A stretch of DNA of 64,000 nucleotides from Certhia americana (taxonomy: Eukaryota > Chordata > Aves > Passeriformes > Certhiidae): positions 46,398,048 through 46,462,047 of the forward strand of contig CM031879.1 in NCBI GenBank assembly GCA_018697195.1, read 5' to 3'. This document shows positions 36,890 through 49,773 of this stretch, one piece after another. The first letter of the stretch is position 1; the number at the start of each line of letters is the position of its first letter. The notes under the pieces were generated by a model, which saw only the letters and a program-made list of their open reading frames with translations, was not told the origin of the DNA and searched no databases. The position numbers and the translations under genes are program-made.

Positions 36890-39800
36890 CCCCCTTGGCT
36901 TGCGAGGGGGTGCAGCCCCCGCTGATTTGGCTCCTGGCGGCGTTGGGGTCGTTGTTGGCTGCGACGAAGGAGCGTGTTGGGGCTTGGGGGGGCTTTTCCC
37001 GAGGAGTCGGGGGAGGTTTGGGGTGCTGGCATCTCACTGCCGGCCTTGAAGGGAGCCATGTGCTGTGCTGGGGTGGCGGCGGGGTGCCGGGAGTAGCCTA
37101 TGAGGCTCCATGGGGACTGTCCTGCTGTCAAGGTGTTCTTCACAGCGTCAGGGCAGGGAGATGCTTCTTAAACCTGCAAATTATGTAATGTATTAGAGGA
37201 GTCTGTAGGGAAGCAGCCGCACGGGTCCGGGTAACTTGGTTTTCGCACCACTTCTTTACTTTCACATAAAGCACTGGAGAAGCCGTGCTTAGAGTGTTAC
37301 ACTTTAGTCTTAGCTGGGAAAGGGAGCTGCCTGCCAGAAGTGAAGGCGTTACAGGGAAGCGAGGTGACTGTGAAGCGGGGGTGTACGTGCCCGTTTGGGG
37401 TTGCCTTGAAAGGCGGAGAAACTCGCCATCCTCCAGACCTGGCACAGTCAGAACGCAGCCTCACACCTGCCGTTTCTCAGAAGATCAGTGCTGCGCGCCC
37501 ATGAAAAGCCTCATCGCAAAGGTTATCGCTAAATCCTCCTTCTTTATGCAATCTGAGTCATGGTGATCACAGCCATGCAGGATCCGCTACTCACTTTTTC
37601 CCCACAAACGCACGCGCTGTTACTGAGAATTTTGGAATGGTTACCACGTAAAACCTCAGCTCGTACTACTCTTAGGTTTCTTTTTTTTTTTTTTTTTTTT
37701 TCTTTTTAAAAAAGATTTACTTTAAGTGTGTATTACTTCTTGCTTAGTAGAAGCTTGGAAACAGGATCTGCATAAATCCCAGAGGTAGGTGAGAGGAACT
37801 CAAGAATGTTAAGTTAATGTCCCTGGCTTTTTTCTTCTCCTGCATGGTGAAGAAGGGGGATGTGGCTTGACCATTGTTCTGGAAAGTTGAGGGTAAAAGA
37901 GTATTGTTAGCAAGCTGCTATTTAGGACTATGTGGTCCAGACAGTGCCATTTACTAGTTCTAGTCCTTGCAGCTCTCAGAGAATTTAAATGAAAACCCCA
38001 GTCACATGCTGACCACACTCAGCTCTGTAAAATGGGGTGGGATCAGAAATAACTATAGTTTCCTGATGTTTCATTCGCTATTGACTGTGTCCTTAAGAAG
38101 GTATGGCATATCTTCTTCCTCCAAACAATTGCAACTGCAGTTCAGATGCTGTGTGAATGTCAAATGGCCCTTTCAGTCACAGCAGGGCAATGGTCATGTG
38201 CTTTAAAATCATGCACATGCACAGAAGTTTGTGGAACTGAGGCTGTATTATCACAAAATGTTGTTCTTGGTTGAATCAAGTCACGACAAAATGTGGCCAG
38301 TCACTGCAGATGAAGCCAAGCTTTGTTTCTGTGTCCATAAGTGATTCTGCTGGGTATGTGATTTAAAACAGAGTTGTTGAAGTAAGGATTCTTGTTCCCT
38401 CCAGAGGGGAAGGCTCTTGGGCACAAACCTATAGGATTACTGGGATGCCAACCTCCCACACAGGTTCCCATCTTTTCCTCAGTTAAAACTGGGATCTGGG
38501 CCTTTGTTATTTCTGTGCTCCTTGTTAATGTTCTGTATGTTGTATGTCCTTTAATAACCTAGCTTGCTTATCACTTATTTAAATGTAGCGGGGTTAAGTG
38601 GCAACACAGGGGTTTTCTGTAAGATTGTGTTGGAAGGCACAGGTAAACTCTGCTAGTGTTCCCGAAAATGGGCATAGAGGAGCACTGGGGAGAGGCTGAG
38701 CTTCTTCAGATGCTCCCAGGTATGTGTCTCTGTCTCCACTGTGCCTGCTCAGAGAGGGACAAACTCATTTTCCAGACGACAGCTTCAAACATGCAGCCAG
38801 TGCCTTGTACCCTCCTCAATCCAGCTGGGATTTCTGTGAAGTTGGTGGTCGGTTTGCGCAAGGATTGAGCTGGGGTTGGGTGGTGTAAATTCTTAATTAC
38901 TGTCACTAATACTGCGGTTACATTGCTGAGAAACAAAGGAGAAAATGTGCCTTTAGAGCTGTGTTTTTTCCCTTGTTTCTCTTTTTCTCTGTCCCCACTG
39001 GGAATGTTTTGCTCTTTTCTCCTAGTCTTTCCCTGCAGCTCCTTGCCACCCCTCTCTCCCCTTGCCACCCACAGGCTTCTCTGTCCTGATTTCTACAGCC
39101 TTGGTTTGGTCAGCAATAAAGAGATAGTGCCAATATTTAAATATGACATCATTAGGGTCGGGTTGATACTGTGGTTAGATTAATAAAAGCTGTGGGGAGG
39201 TGGTGTGTTCCTGAACTGTTATTCCAGGCTGTTGCAGACCTCAGCTAGTGGTGCTTGCCAAAAGCTCACAAGATGGGAGAGGAAGGCACGTGCATCTCTG
39301 TAACTTAAAATGTGGACGATGCAAGAGCTGAGTAAGCCATACTGGACCATATCTTTTTAGAGAGTAAAGGTATTAAGCATATATGTCATTAGGAGGCACA
39401 TTTATTTAAAATAATGCAACTAAATGCTACATTAATTAGATAATTATGTGTAAATAGAGGCAGAAGGTATGTATGATAGCAACTTTGCCCCTTTTCTCCT
39501 GTCAGTCTACTTCATTAAAGCCTACTCTTCTGGTTTGCATTTGTGCATATCCTGCATCCTTCTGCCTCAGTAAGGTATTTATTAGCTCAGCATTTTGCTG
39601 AAATCAGTTTCAGCCTTTTAAAAAACCCAATGGCACGGTGCTGTTTGATGTAGCAGGATTTGGTGACTTTGTGGTAGTGAGTGGTCAAAATGATGAGTAG
39701 AATTCTTCCTCCTCCTCACACCTCACCGAGTGCTAGGTTTCAAGTTAAGATTTAGAAGTGAGAGGTGTAGAAAATCCTGCTTTTAAAACTTATTGAAATC

Positions 39801-42800
39801 AATGCTTCTGTTCAATATATATTTAGTAGTATAAAAATGTAAATTCAGTTTTAGTAGAATGGCTAAATGCTGGTTTGTGTTGTTTTTGGAGACTTCAGAG
39901 CTGCCCCTTATTTTCATCCTCTTCAGTGGAGAAATTAAAAGGCCTGTGTGCACTTCACAGGAAATGAGTGTCTGATACAGGCTCGCAGGCTGCACATTTC
40001 CAAGAACCGCTCTCAAGGTATTTTGATAATGCACATTCTCTCTGCCTTCTCCCTTCCTGCTCCTCCTGCACTTTGTGTGCTTTCGCTTGTTCACAAACAC
40101 ATGCAAAGTTGAGGGAAAGAATCAAACGGTGCCACTATTAAGTTTGCAGATGGGCTCCTTTAGCTTTATACTGGAGCAGTGGCTGGCAAAATTGGGTTAA
40201 GCTGGCAGCATTCAGTTGCCTTTGTTGCAGAGGGTTTTTGTCCTTTCCCTCACTCCCTGCAATTGCTGAAGAAAAATTTTGACTTCAGATTGTGACTTGT
40301 GCAATAAGGGAGTTTTTTGTGTGTATGTGATTCTGCAGTTCAGAAAAAGTTTGGATCTCCTTTCATACTTCCTCGGTAGCAAAGTTATTTGGAAACTTAG
40401 GCTAAAACAAAGAAAATGAGTGTGGCTGTTAGCAGTTGGAAAATGCCAGAGATCTGCAGTCTGAACTGTGTAGCTGGGCTTCTGCACATCCTGCTGAAGG
40501 TGCCTTGCTGAAGCTAAGGCGGTTCAGCATAAGTTTGTCTCATTTGGCACACTAGTGGTGATGAGCACAGGTTTGATTGTGCAGGAATGGTTTGTTTATG
40601 CTTTTTGATAGACCAACAGTGTTGTTCGTTATTCATATTTTAGTTCTTCCTTGTTTTCTGGTGAGATTTTGTGGTGTGGAAGGAGGGAAGTCAGAACTGG
40701 ACAAACATTTACTGCTTTAGCAGTGAACACTGAAATCTGCTGTTTGTATAGGGTATATGCTGATATTCAAGTCAGCACATCCAAAGAAGAGGTGCTGTTC
40801 TTTTTAGTTATTAAAGGATGAGGAAAACATGGACAGAGCTATCTTAACTCTAGCAGGTCCATAGTTGATTGCTCATATTGACTTCATATACCCTTGGTTT
40901 TGCTACTTCAGTTCTGCATAAAGGACATTTATGCCTTGTGCTGGTCTCCCCTTAGTGTTATGTCAGGTTTGAATGGTTAAGAGATGTCAGGTTTGAATGA
41001 TTAAGAGATGTCTTAAAAAGGTGTTGCTAAAAAACCCAGCCCTTTGCTGCTGGATTCCTCTGCCTAAGGTCTGCTAAAGCATGACGTGGTGGGTACAGCA
41101 CAGAAACAAAGCAAAAACATTTGAGAGAGAAGAGAAATGAGACTCCTCAGATCAGCTCTCTCATTTTCCCCAGTCTGTGTGATTGCCTTTTATGAGTTTT
41201 AAAATTAGTTACTTTTCAATCTTGGTCACCTTTGAACTTCCTCTCATCTGATTTTCTGAAATAATACAAAAAGAATGTCCTGATTGTACTGTATCTTTCT
41301 CTGACATCTTCTTGTATATGTATTTGCTCTCTAAACTGAGCATGAAATTTCTCCAGTCTCTCTGTACAGTTATGTGTTGCTTCTTGTTACCCATCTTTAG
41401 GCCTATCCTCTTCGTTTCAGCTCTGTGAGTTTTTATTTCAGGTGACTTGAACTGACTGTATTCTGTCAGTGGTGACATTACTGCTACGTTCCCACCCATC
41501 CATTTTGCACCCTCCCACTCCTGCTTGCTTTTTAAATGACTGCTTTTGCATTCGGATCTGGAGCTTTCCTTAATGAACCCTCAGCACTGTTACTCGGCTC
41601 ATCGGTCAGCCTCACCACTTAATTTATTGGTCTTGAAAATACAGACCCAGCTGGTTTTCCTACAGGCCTTTTGTGTGCATTTGCATGTGTCAGGACAGAG
41701 TCTTGCCTGACCTCCTGCTGCTTTCCTTCTGACAAATTTTGAATGACCTCTGACTTCCCTGTCCTGCAGAGAGTGAAGTGATTTTGTCATTGTTTACCCT
41801 GGGAAGGCGATGGAGAGGGCTTGCTACGTTTTGAGTTGGCTGCCTAGATTTAAGTAACATGAGGCTCTAAGCTGCCTGCTGAGGGGCAAGGTTAGGCCTA
41901 GGGGGTTTGAGGTGTTGTGGGTAATGACAGCTTGAAGACAGGAGAGACAATTCTAGGAAGAGTCCCGGTTGAACATGTGAGTTTGCACAGTTATGGGGGA
42001 TGGAGCTGCTTGTGTAAGAGATGGGGGAGCCTTTAGGCTGCTTGTACCCACAACCTGTTGAGGAGTGAGGTGGGATGCTCTGCAAAATGGGATGAGTTGA
42101 ACCAGGGGGAAGATGCAGTGACTGGCAAGGTGGCAGAGAGGTGACCAGATGTGCAGGGGCTGAAATGCCATGGTTTCCTCTGGCCACCCCTCTTCCAGCT
42201 CCCATTCACCCTGTGGCATGACTGCTCCATGTGTTCTGCCCATCTGCTGTACAGGTCCTGGTGTGCTGCTGGCTCTTTAGCTCACGTACTGTGTCTTGCT
42301 TTTTGACTTGCTTTGGGGAAGCACTAAGTGTGTCCTGTCATCTGTTGCTTCTTCAGGTACCATCTGCCTGATGGGGAACTCTGCCTGGGGGTTGGCTCTC
42401 CCTCACACCAGGTAGCCTTGTGCTGCTCCTGCCTTAGCAGCACATGTCAAAAAAATACTTCCAATACTTGCAGCCCTCTGGCAATTGCTAGTATGGCTGA
42501 TTTGATTGAGGGAACACATCTCTTTGTATCTCAGCCATCCATTTCTGAATCAAAGTCTCTGGGTTTAGTCCACTGTGCCCGGCTGGCTTTCTCCTTTAAT
42601 GTCAACTTTCCCTGCCTCTTCTGATAGAGCACCCTTTCTTTTCCTTTCAGGTTAATCAGCATTAAATACTGGGAAATCTCTTCAACATCCTGTGCAAGAA
42701 AAAAATAATGCTTGCTTGTGTAACTTTTCTGCAGTGTCCCTGTCCCCACTAGCTGGTATCCCACTCAACTAAATGTTTCCCCCAGAGGTTTTCTGGTTTT

Positions 42801-45800
42801 GATAAACTGAAAATGCCATGTTTTCTGGGTTTTGTTTTATTAATCTTGGCCACCTACTGTCCCAGTTTCAGGACGGCCATCCTCATGTAAATTTGTTCCC
42901 TACCATCAATAATTTATATTCCTTTATATTGGCTCCTCCAGGATTATTTTTTCATCTTCTGAAGGATTATTGAGTTTGTAGAGAGATTTCAGTAGGGACT
43001 GTGGTTTTATTGTATGTGTGTTTGATGTCTCTGATCCACAGAAGAAGCCCTTGCAAGCTGTTGCACCTACAGCTGATACCTGCAACACAGTGTGACCTGT
43101 GTTGTCCCCCAAGCCTGTCCTCTTAGCCAGGCAGCATCTCTGTGCCATCATTTGTGGGAGGTCTGCATGCTCTGTCACTCAAGATTTCCTAAATAAGCTT
43201 TCACAACTTAATTTTTTAAAAATTATTATTCTTTTTTACCTTTGACTCTCAGGATTAGTTTCTTTATTTTGTGTGTTGGAAATCCCCCACTGTAAAACTT
43301 AGTGTTATATTGCATCTATGCTTTCTGACCCTTGTCCTTTCCTCTGAAGGCTCAGTAGCTGGTGCTGCATAATGGCCCCTCACATCTTTTGAAGCTGGTC
43401 CTTCTGAAGAGCCAAGGGGGGTGTTTCCCTTGTCCCCCCATGCTCGTTTTGGTTAATCATCGGGGACTCCTCTAGTTCTGGTAAGGATACTGAACCAGTT
43501 TTAGCTGCAGTTACTGCTCATTTCTCTGTCTTAGCTGCTGCTTTGAATTCCTTTCCGCTCAATGTGATGATTTTGATAAAAATCCATCATCTTCACAGGG
43601 ACCACTGATGGCCTTTGTGTCTCAGGATTTACTCATTTCCTCAAACAGGGTTCTGGAACAAAGTCAGTTTAGTAGAGAGAGGCAGAGGAAGTGTACCTGT
43701 GCTGCTGGGCTGGGGGTGGGGGGAGCTGGTAATGCTGAGGAGCCATGATGGGTTGGAGGCAGCCCTGGGCATTGCTACCCCCATCCCACTGATCCCCTTC
43801 TCAGCCAGGGAGATGAAATAGAACATTTCAAGCACGGAGACACAAGGGACTGCTGTTACCTTGGCTTCTTTCTTCTTCCTCCTTGTGCCCTCTCCCTGTC
43901 TCCTTGTTTCTGCCTGCAGACTGGGGAGAGCTCCAGCCACCTTTCCAGAGGGCTGCTTCCTGAGCCGGTGTGTGGTGTGGAGGGAGGGACAGCAAGGCAG
44001 CAGCACAAGCTGTGTTCCCTGGCCAAGCACAGGGCTGGGGTTTTATGTAGCTGTGCAGCACTGACATTCACAGGAATGGCTGCTCGCTGTGAAACTGCAA
44101 AGGTCAGGAGCAACGCGACTAGGCTTCCCTCACTTACCAAAAATGCTGTTGGCCAGAGGCAAGCAACAACTCTCTGTGCTTAAGCTATAGCAGGATAGGC
44201 TCAGCTGCAGCTTTGGAACTTAGTAGGAACTCATCCAGATTTCTTCTTTTTTATTTTTTTTTTTTTCCTTCATGTTTCCCCAGTTACAGGAGAAGGCAGA
44301 AGTAATTAAATAATTCAGTATCCAGTAGAAGATGTCTTTGGCAGAAGTCAGATGGTAGTTTTGTTAATTTTACTTGCTGTGGAATAAGCTGTAGTTGCTT
44401 GTGGCTACTGCAGAGCAGCCTCTGAGTACAGGGAAGTGATGAGGCTTCTCTGTTATTCTGAAATGGCAGGATTACAGTTTCACATTGGTGTATTTTGATG
44501 AGGAATAGGCTCTTTTATTTGAAAGTATTTCTGAAAGTGTGTAGTATTTCCAAGGTTTGAGGAGGGGACCCTAAAATGAATGTCTTTTGTTCCAGCTCCT
44601 TCAATTAGCCCAGTAAAGACAATTAGTTTTTCGTTTAAACTGCCACCTTGTTGGGTTTTCCTTAATGTGTGTCACAGAGAAACCAAAGTGCTTGTAGGCT
44701 TCCCTGCCTTGAAGAGTATTTGGCACACATCACACTGTCTTGTTGGTTTTCTTGGAGTAAAAACCTTTTAGCCCCATCAGCAAAGTGCCATATCAATTCA
44801 GAAAATACATGTCATAGAAAAAATATTTTAAGTACCAAACGTTAATATCAGTTCCATGCAAAGTTATTTGCAGGTTTTGAAGTATGTTCTCCAGGCTTAA
44901 AACGTTGGGAGGTGTTTGATAAGATAAGTCTTCTTGCAAGGTGTCCAGCTGCTGATTCCCAGAGCCTGCATGCAGGATCTTCCTGCACTGTGTCTCTACT
45001 GTGTGAAGTAGGAAGTGCCACAGTGTGTGTGCTGCCTCAGCTTATTTTATTAAATATTGCATCCTTGGATGTATAGGGAAATGCAGTTTTGGTTTGGGAT
45101 ATGCATGTGTGGTGTGGTTTGGTTTTTTTCCCACATTTCACTTATGTGTGAGACATAATGGCAGCCTCACATCAAACTGCCATGGCATAAAAGATAGAGG
45201 GAACTGCAATTTCTCCGAGGCTGCTTTGTGATGGAGAAATTGGCTGGGATTAACACTGGTCCTCTTGGCTGAGCTGGGCCACATTCCTCCTCTAACCACA
45301 GCTCCCTCTGTTCTCTTTGGCATGTCTGTCTGTGCATCTCCTTTCCCTTCCCCCAGGTTTCTTCCAGCCCTTTGCTCAAGCTTTCCCTTGAAACAGCCTT
45401 CCCAGCCACAAATCAGTAGGCAGTGAATTTCTGTGGGATGCAGACATGCCAACAAGAGAGAGATGTCTGCTCTGCCTCTGCTGCCTGGAGTAAAGATGCT
45501 GCTGCAAGGGTACCTTAGGGAGAGCTTTTCCTAATTATTGCAGCCTCCATCTAACTGCTCTGGGAACTGCAGGGTTGATATCTGGGAGATGTCAAAGCCA
45601 AATGAGTAGTAATGGGAAAGTGTAATAATGGGATCGATCTGCACTTTCGTAAGCTGCAAGTCAGTGTAGCTTGTAGAGTGTGTGCTCAGTTTGGACTGGG
45701 CTGGGGAGGATGCAGAGAAATGATGTTACATGGGTACAAGTGAAGCTGTACCTGGACTGCCTCTGAAAGGTATGCAGAAAGCTGGGATTGTTTTTTCAGC

Positions 45801-48599
45801 TTGCTGATGGATCCACTAACAGACACGTGATTGCACACGTAGTGGTCTGGTGCTCCACCATATCAGTGGGTTTATTTTTCCATCTGCGAGGTGAGAAGGA
45901 CAAATCTTTCAAGCTGGGGAAGCAGGGCAGAAGAGTGTGGGCCAGGGTGGATTGTGTCACAATTAGGATAACTCAGCAGTGGATGGATACCGACGTGGTG
46001 TCAAATATGATACTCTATATATTGTGTTTTCTATTTAGCATAGTTTGGAACTTTGCTGTTCTGAATTCTTAGGTTTATTCCTGTTGCCATCATCTCTTAA
46101 CATTTGGGTTTTATGGTTCCTGCTTCCAGAAGATGATGGCAACTTGATGGTCTTTCCATTTCTCTTTGAGCCACCTGTGAGCTGCCTGGACCTAATCAGC
46201 TCATGGCTTTCTAAGTAGCAGTTATAATAAAAATAACAATAATCTGCTGTCTTGGTTGCTGTCTGAAGTGCTGTATACATGTTTCTACAATAACACAGAT
46301 CAAAGAGATAGAGACAAAGAATTTGTCCCCAGATTTGTTGTATTTTAGATCCACATTACAGCCAACTAATGGGCTTAGTCACCTGCTTGATGGACGTCTC
46401 TTTCTTTTCAAAGGATGGATTTGCTCTTAAGTAAAGCTGTGCAAAAACTGGGAAGTGCTGCATCAGAGCTTTTGAATTTGGACCACTTCCAGTTCTGACA
46501 TCCAGAAACTCATCCCTATGGGTGGCAAAGACAAAGAGGTAAGCTTTTTTAAGTGTCCTGGAAGAGGAATTCAAGGATGCATCATAGCTGAGTACTTGAG
46601 GCTGATGTTGAACATGCCAGATTTGTCAAGCCCCAGGGTGCAGGGTTGGCTTGGCTGACACCACATACAGCCCCCTGGTTTACTAAAATTGTCTCCTTAC
46701 ATAAAATACGCTGCCTTGCCTGGGTTGTGAGTGAGGAGGGAAGCAGAATGCCCTGTGTCAAGAGCACTTATTTTAAAAAGTTCTTGAACTTGCAGTAAAT
46801 CAGAAATTCTGGGGAAACTTATCCTGCCTTTTAATTAGCAGGACACCAGCTTTTTAGGGTATGTTGCTTTGGCTACAAACATTGTTCTGACTTGCAGTAG
46901 AGAAGTAGTAACTTGTTTGGGCGTTGGGGTTTTTTGGGTTTTTTTGGAGGGGAGAAGAGGGAAAGCAAATCGTGGTGTTACAAGTCATCAGAACTAATTA
47001 TATATGTGTGTGTTATTACATCCCTGGCTTGGTTTATTCCTAATCCTGGGTCTGCACATCCTCCTTGATGTGGGAGATTATGTATGCCTAGGACCTGTTG
47101 ACCAATTAAAAGTGAACCTTAAAGGTAGTAGAAGCAGGAAGCACTTCTAGGGCTAATATTACTGTAACTAATCCTGTGCTGCAGGCCAGGCATTTAGCTC
47201 TTGGAAATGGGTCACTGAAGCTAAACAAATTCCCCCCATCTGAGGCTCTGACCTATATGTAGATTTCGAACCAAGTGAACAAATTGTCAAGGTGCTATTT
47301 TTGCATTTACTTTGAATTTGAAATGATGACAGTCTCAGTTCTTAGTCAGTCAGATTTCTAGTAGCAGTAGATTTTTCTCAAAGGCCTTGGGTGAATGACT
47401 CAAGGTTGAAAACTGGGACAAACCAGTTTGGGTTTTTTTTCTGTCAAATATTATCTGCAGCCTTAAACAAATTATATATTTGTTGTTATTTTTAAAACTA
47501 GCCTGGAAATGAAAGACAGCTGCCTGCTTCTGGTTTTGTGCTTGAATGAAATTTCCAACCTCAACCCGTGAAATCGGCAAAATTTTGATTTGGACCCAGG
47601 AGAAGTTCCTGTTTAGGAAGAATCTTTATCACTCCTTTTGAAGTTATAGCCACAGCCCTGGAGGCACCTAGTGGATTGCCTTTGTTTTCTATAGGAGCTA
47701 ATGTCAGATGACCCTATAGCTTCCTTACCCAGCGGAGAGAAGAAGGAGAGGGACAGAGATGCTGCAGCTCCTTGTGCTGCCTTCTGTGCTGAGTTTACAG
47801 TGGTGATAAATGGCCCTTGTTGCTGTAGTGGTGACTGTGTTTGTTTGCATCCTGCTCACTAAATCACCTTCACCTAAGATTTATTCTGACTTGCTGAATG
47901 GTCTGAGCAGCTTTCAACTGCTGCCTTTTTTTTTTCTTTTTTTAATGGAAAAGAAAAAACCCAACTTGATTAACTCCTTCCTACCCCTCCCACCTTTCTC
48001 TAAGCATGGAATTTCCCTCCTGCTATGAAACTGCCTAGAGGACAGGATCACCAGCATTCAGTACAGTACCAGGGACATTAGCAGCTTGTGGATTGCAAAT
48101 CACAGGGCAATAAGCTGATAAGCTTACCAGGCTGCTCTTGGAAAGGATGCTTATGGCTCCATATATGAAACGTGCCTGGCAGCTACATTATTGGTATTAC
48201 TGTTAAGTATTGAGAGAGATGTTAGACTGGAAAAGATGTCTGTAGTAAGGCATTGCCAGACACGTGCTTGCTCTCTCTAACTCCTGCTGTGCCCATGTGG
48301 AGGAAAGATGTTTGTCCTCTCCTGGGGCACAGAGTGTGCACTGCCACCCAGCTGGCATGAGCACCAGAAGGAATGTGAGGCTTTGGAATAGCTGGCAAAG
48401 GGTGTGTGACGGGGGAACCTTGCAAGGAGATAAGCTTAACATAAAGCTCTCCCTGCAGAGCAAGCTCAGCACAGGTCCCTGAACATTCCCTGGGGGGCTG
48501 CCTGCCTGATAGGAGCCCTGAGCCCCGATGCTTTAGCAAGTTGAGGGGACACTCACACACGACTGCTGAAGATTAAGTGTGTTTCTTCCTCTGCTGCAG
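36890..48599. other. Long non-coding stretch, no gene recognised
   Basis: About 11.7 kb with only short ORFs and T-rich runs (for example near 37681-37702 and 44243-44270). It may be a long first intron of a gene starting in CpG island 2. A 24-bp direct duplication lies at 40960-41007. A CTCF-like motif with 13 of 15 matches lies on the minus strand at 47660-47674. Confidence 0.45.
40960..41007 (+). repeat. 24-bp direct tandem duplication
   Basis: ATGTCAGGTTTGAATGGTTA-type unit at 40960-40983, repeated at 40984-41007 with one mismatch, then the start of a third copy. Confidence 0.9.
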
Positions 48600-48640
48600 G
48601 CTGTGCCAGCACTCTGTTCTGCTCCGAGCATGGCTGTGCT
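48600..48640 (+). other. Candidate 41-nt leader exon upstream of the SOCS1-like gene
   Basis: A pyrimidine-rich acceptor (CTTCCTCTGCTGCAG) and a consensus donor (GTGAGTGAG, GT at 48641) frame 41 bases. If spliced to 49708 it would form a 5' leader with an extra short ORF. Based on splice signals only. Confidence 0.25.
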
Positions 48641-49707
48641 GTGAGTGAGTATGACTGGGTTAATGGAGTATGTCAAGGGAGCAAGGGCATCATTTGGCAG
48701 CGAGCTACTGACTCGTCAGGCCTGGGGAAGTGGTATGTTACAGCTCAGCTTCTCACACAGAATGAGCCTCTGGCTGAGGGCTGTGGGTTTTTTGTTTGTG
48801 CCTATACAGACACACACATTTATAATATGTATTTTTTTAATATATAATTGAAGTGACTTGGATGGCTGATGGCAACACTGGGTTGAGAAATTTGCATTTC
48901 TGAAAACAGCCTGGTGATAACACAAGGTGCAGAAGCTGAGCAGGGTCGTGACAGTACATTAGAGGATAGTGACTGGGAGAGGGCAGCATTGTCTGCAGGC
49001 AGGGGGAGTTGTCCTTCTGAGAGATACAGAAGTTAAGAGTCTGGAAGGGCATCATCAGTGTCTGGTACCAGTGTTAAGTGAACTGATTCATGGTAATCTC
49101 AGCCTTGAAGTTGATGTAACATTCCTTGAAGGGGTCTTGATCTGAGACCTTTGCTTTCTCCTGACATAGTGAAACAGGCATGTCTTGGGATAAGGGAGTG
49201 ATTCCTGAGATTTGGTGAGAAAGTCTTCTGCTTTTGCTAAGTGCTGTTGTCAATCTTTTTGTTGAAGAAGTGTGAGGAAACCTTTCTACCTTTCACTGAA
49301 TGACAAAATAAATGATACTTTCCTGCTTTAGTAAATCATTCCCTTTTGATTTGTGGTGTCATTTCACCTTTCCAATCTCAAGGCCACTCTGAAGAGTCCC
49401 AAATATGCAGCAGAGGGAAATCTTGAATTGCTGAGATCTGCTGGGTTCAAACTAGCCTACTGGAGGGTGTGCAGGAGTCCCTGGCTGTGAGTCATGGATG
49501 CAGAGCTCTGTAAAGTGCCACCTTGTGCTGGTGGGGACCCAGCTGGAGCCCTTTCTGCACATATACCCTTGGTTGTCCCTGCAGCCGGGGTTTGGGGACA
49601 TAGAATAATTTTTTGGTACCCTCTTTGGTATTCTTTCTCCCTTGGGAACTGTCTTGCCCAGATTGAAGAAGGTATTGGGTTTGCCTCACTCTCCTTCTGT
49701 CCTACAG

Positions 49708-49773
49708 GCTGGATGCAGAGGAGGAAGCATGGTAAAGGCAGCATCTTTCCAGGATTCATGGGCTCTTTGAGAG
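49708..49773 (+). promoter_or_regulatory. SOCS1-like 5' leader with upstream ORFs
   Basis: A strong acceptor (CTCCTTCTGTCCTACAG) ends at 49707, so the coding exon probably starts at 49708, as in SOCS genes with a non-coding first exon. Upstream ATGs: 49713 (weak context) opens a 27-codon frame ending at 49796, overlapping the main start out of frame. 49729 (A at -3, G at +4, strong) opens 13 codons in the main frame, closed by TGA at 49768-49770, three bases before the main ATG. Human SOCS1 mRNA is also known to be held down by upstream ATGs. Confidence 0.6.

Noticed and set aside
28043..49700. NFAM1, expected here from human gene order
   Set aside because: No Ig-like, transmembrane or ITAM-bearing exon could be read. 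Absence cannot be proved by eye because exons of this gene diverge fast.
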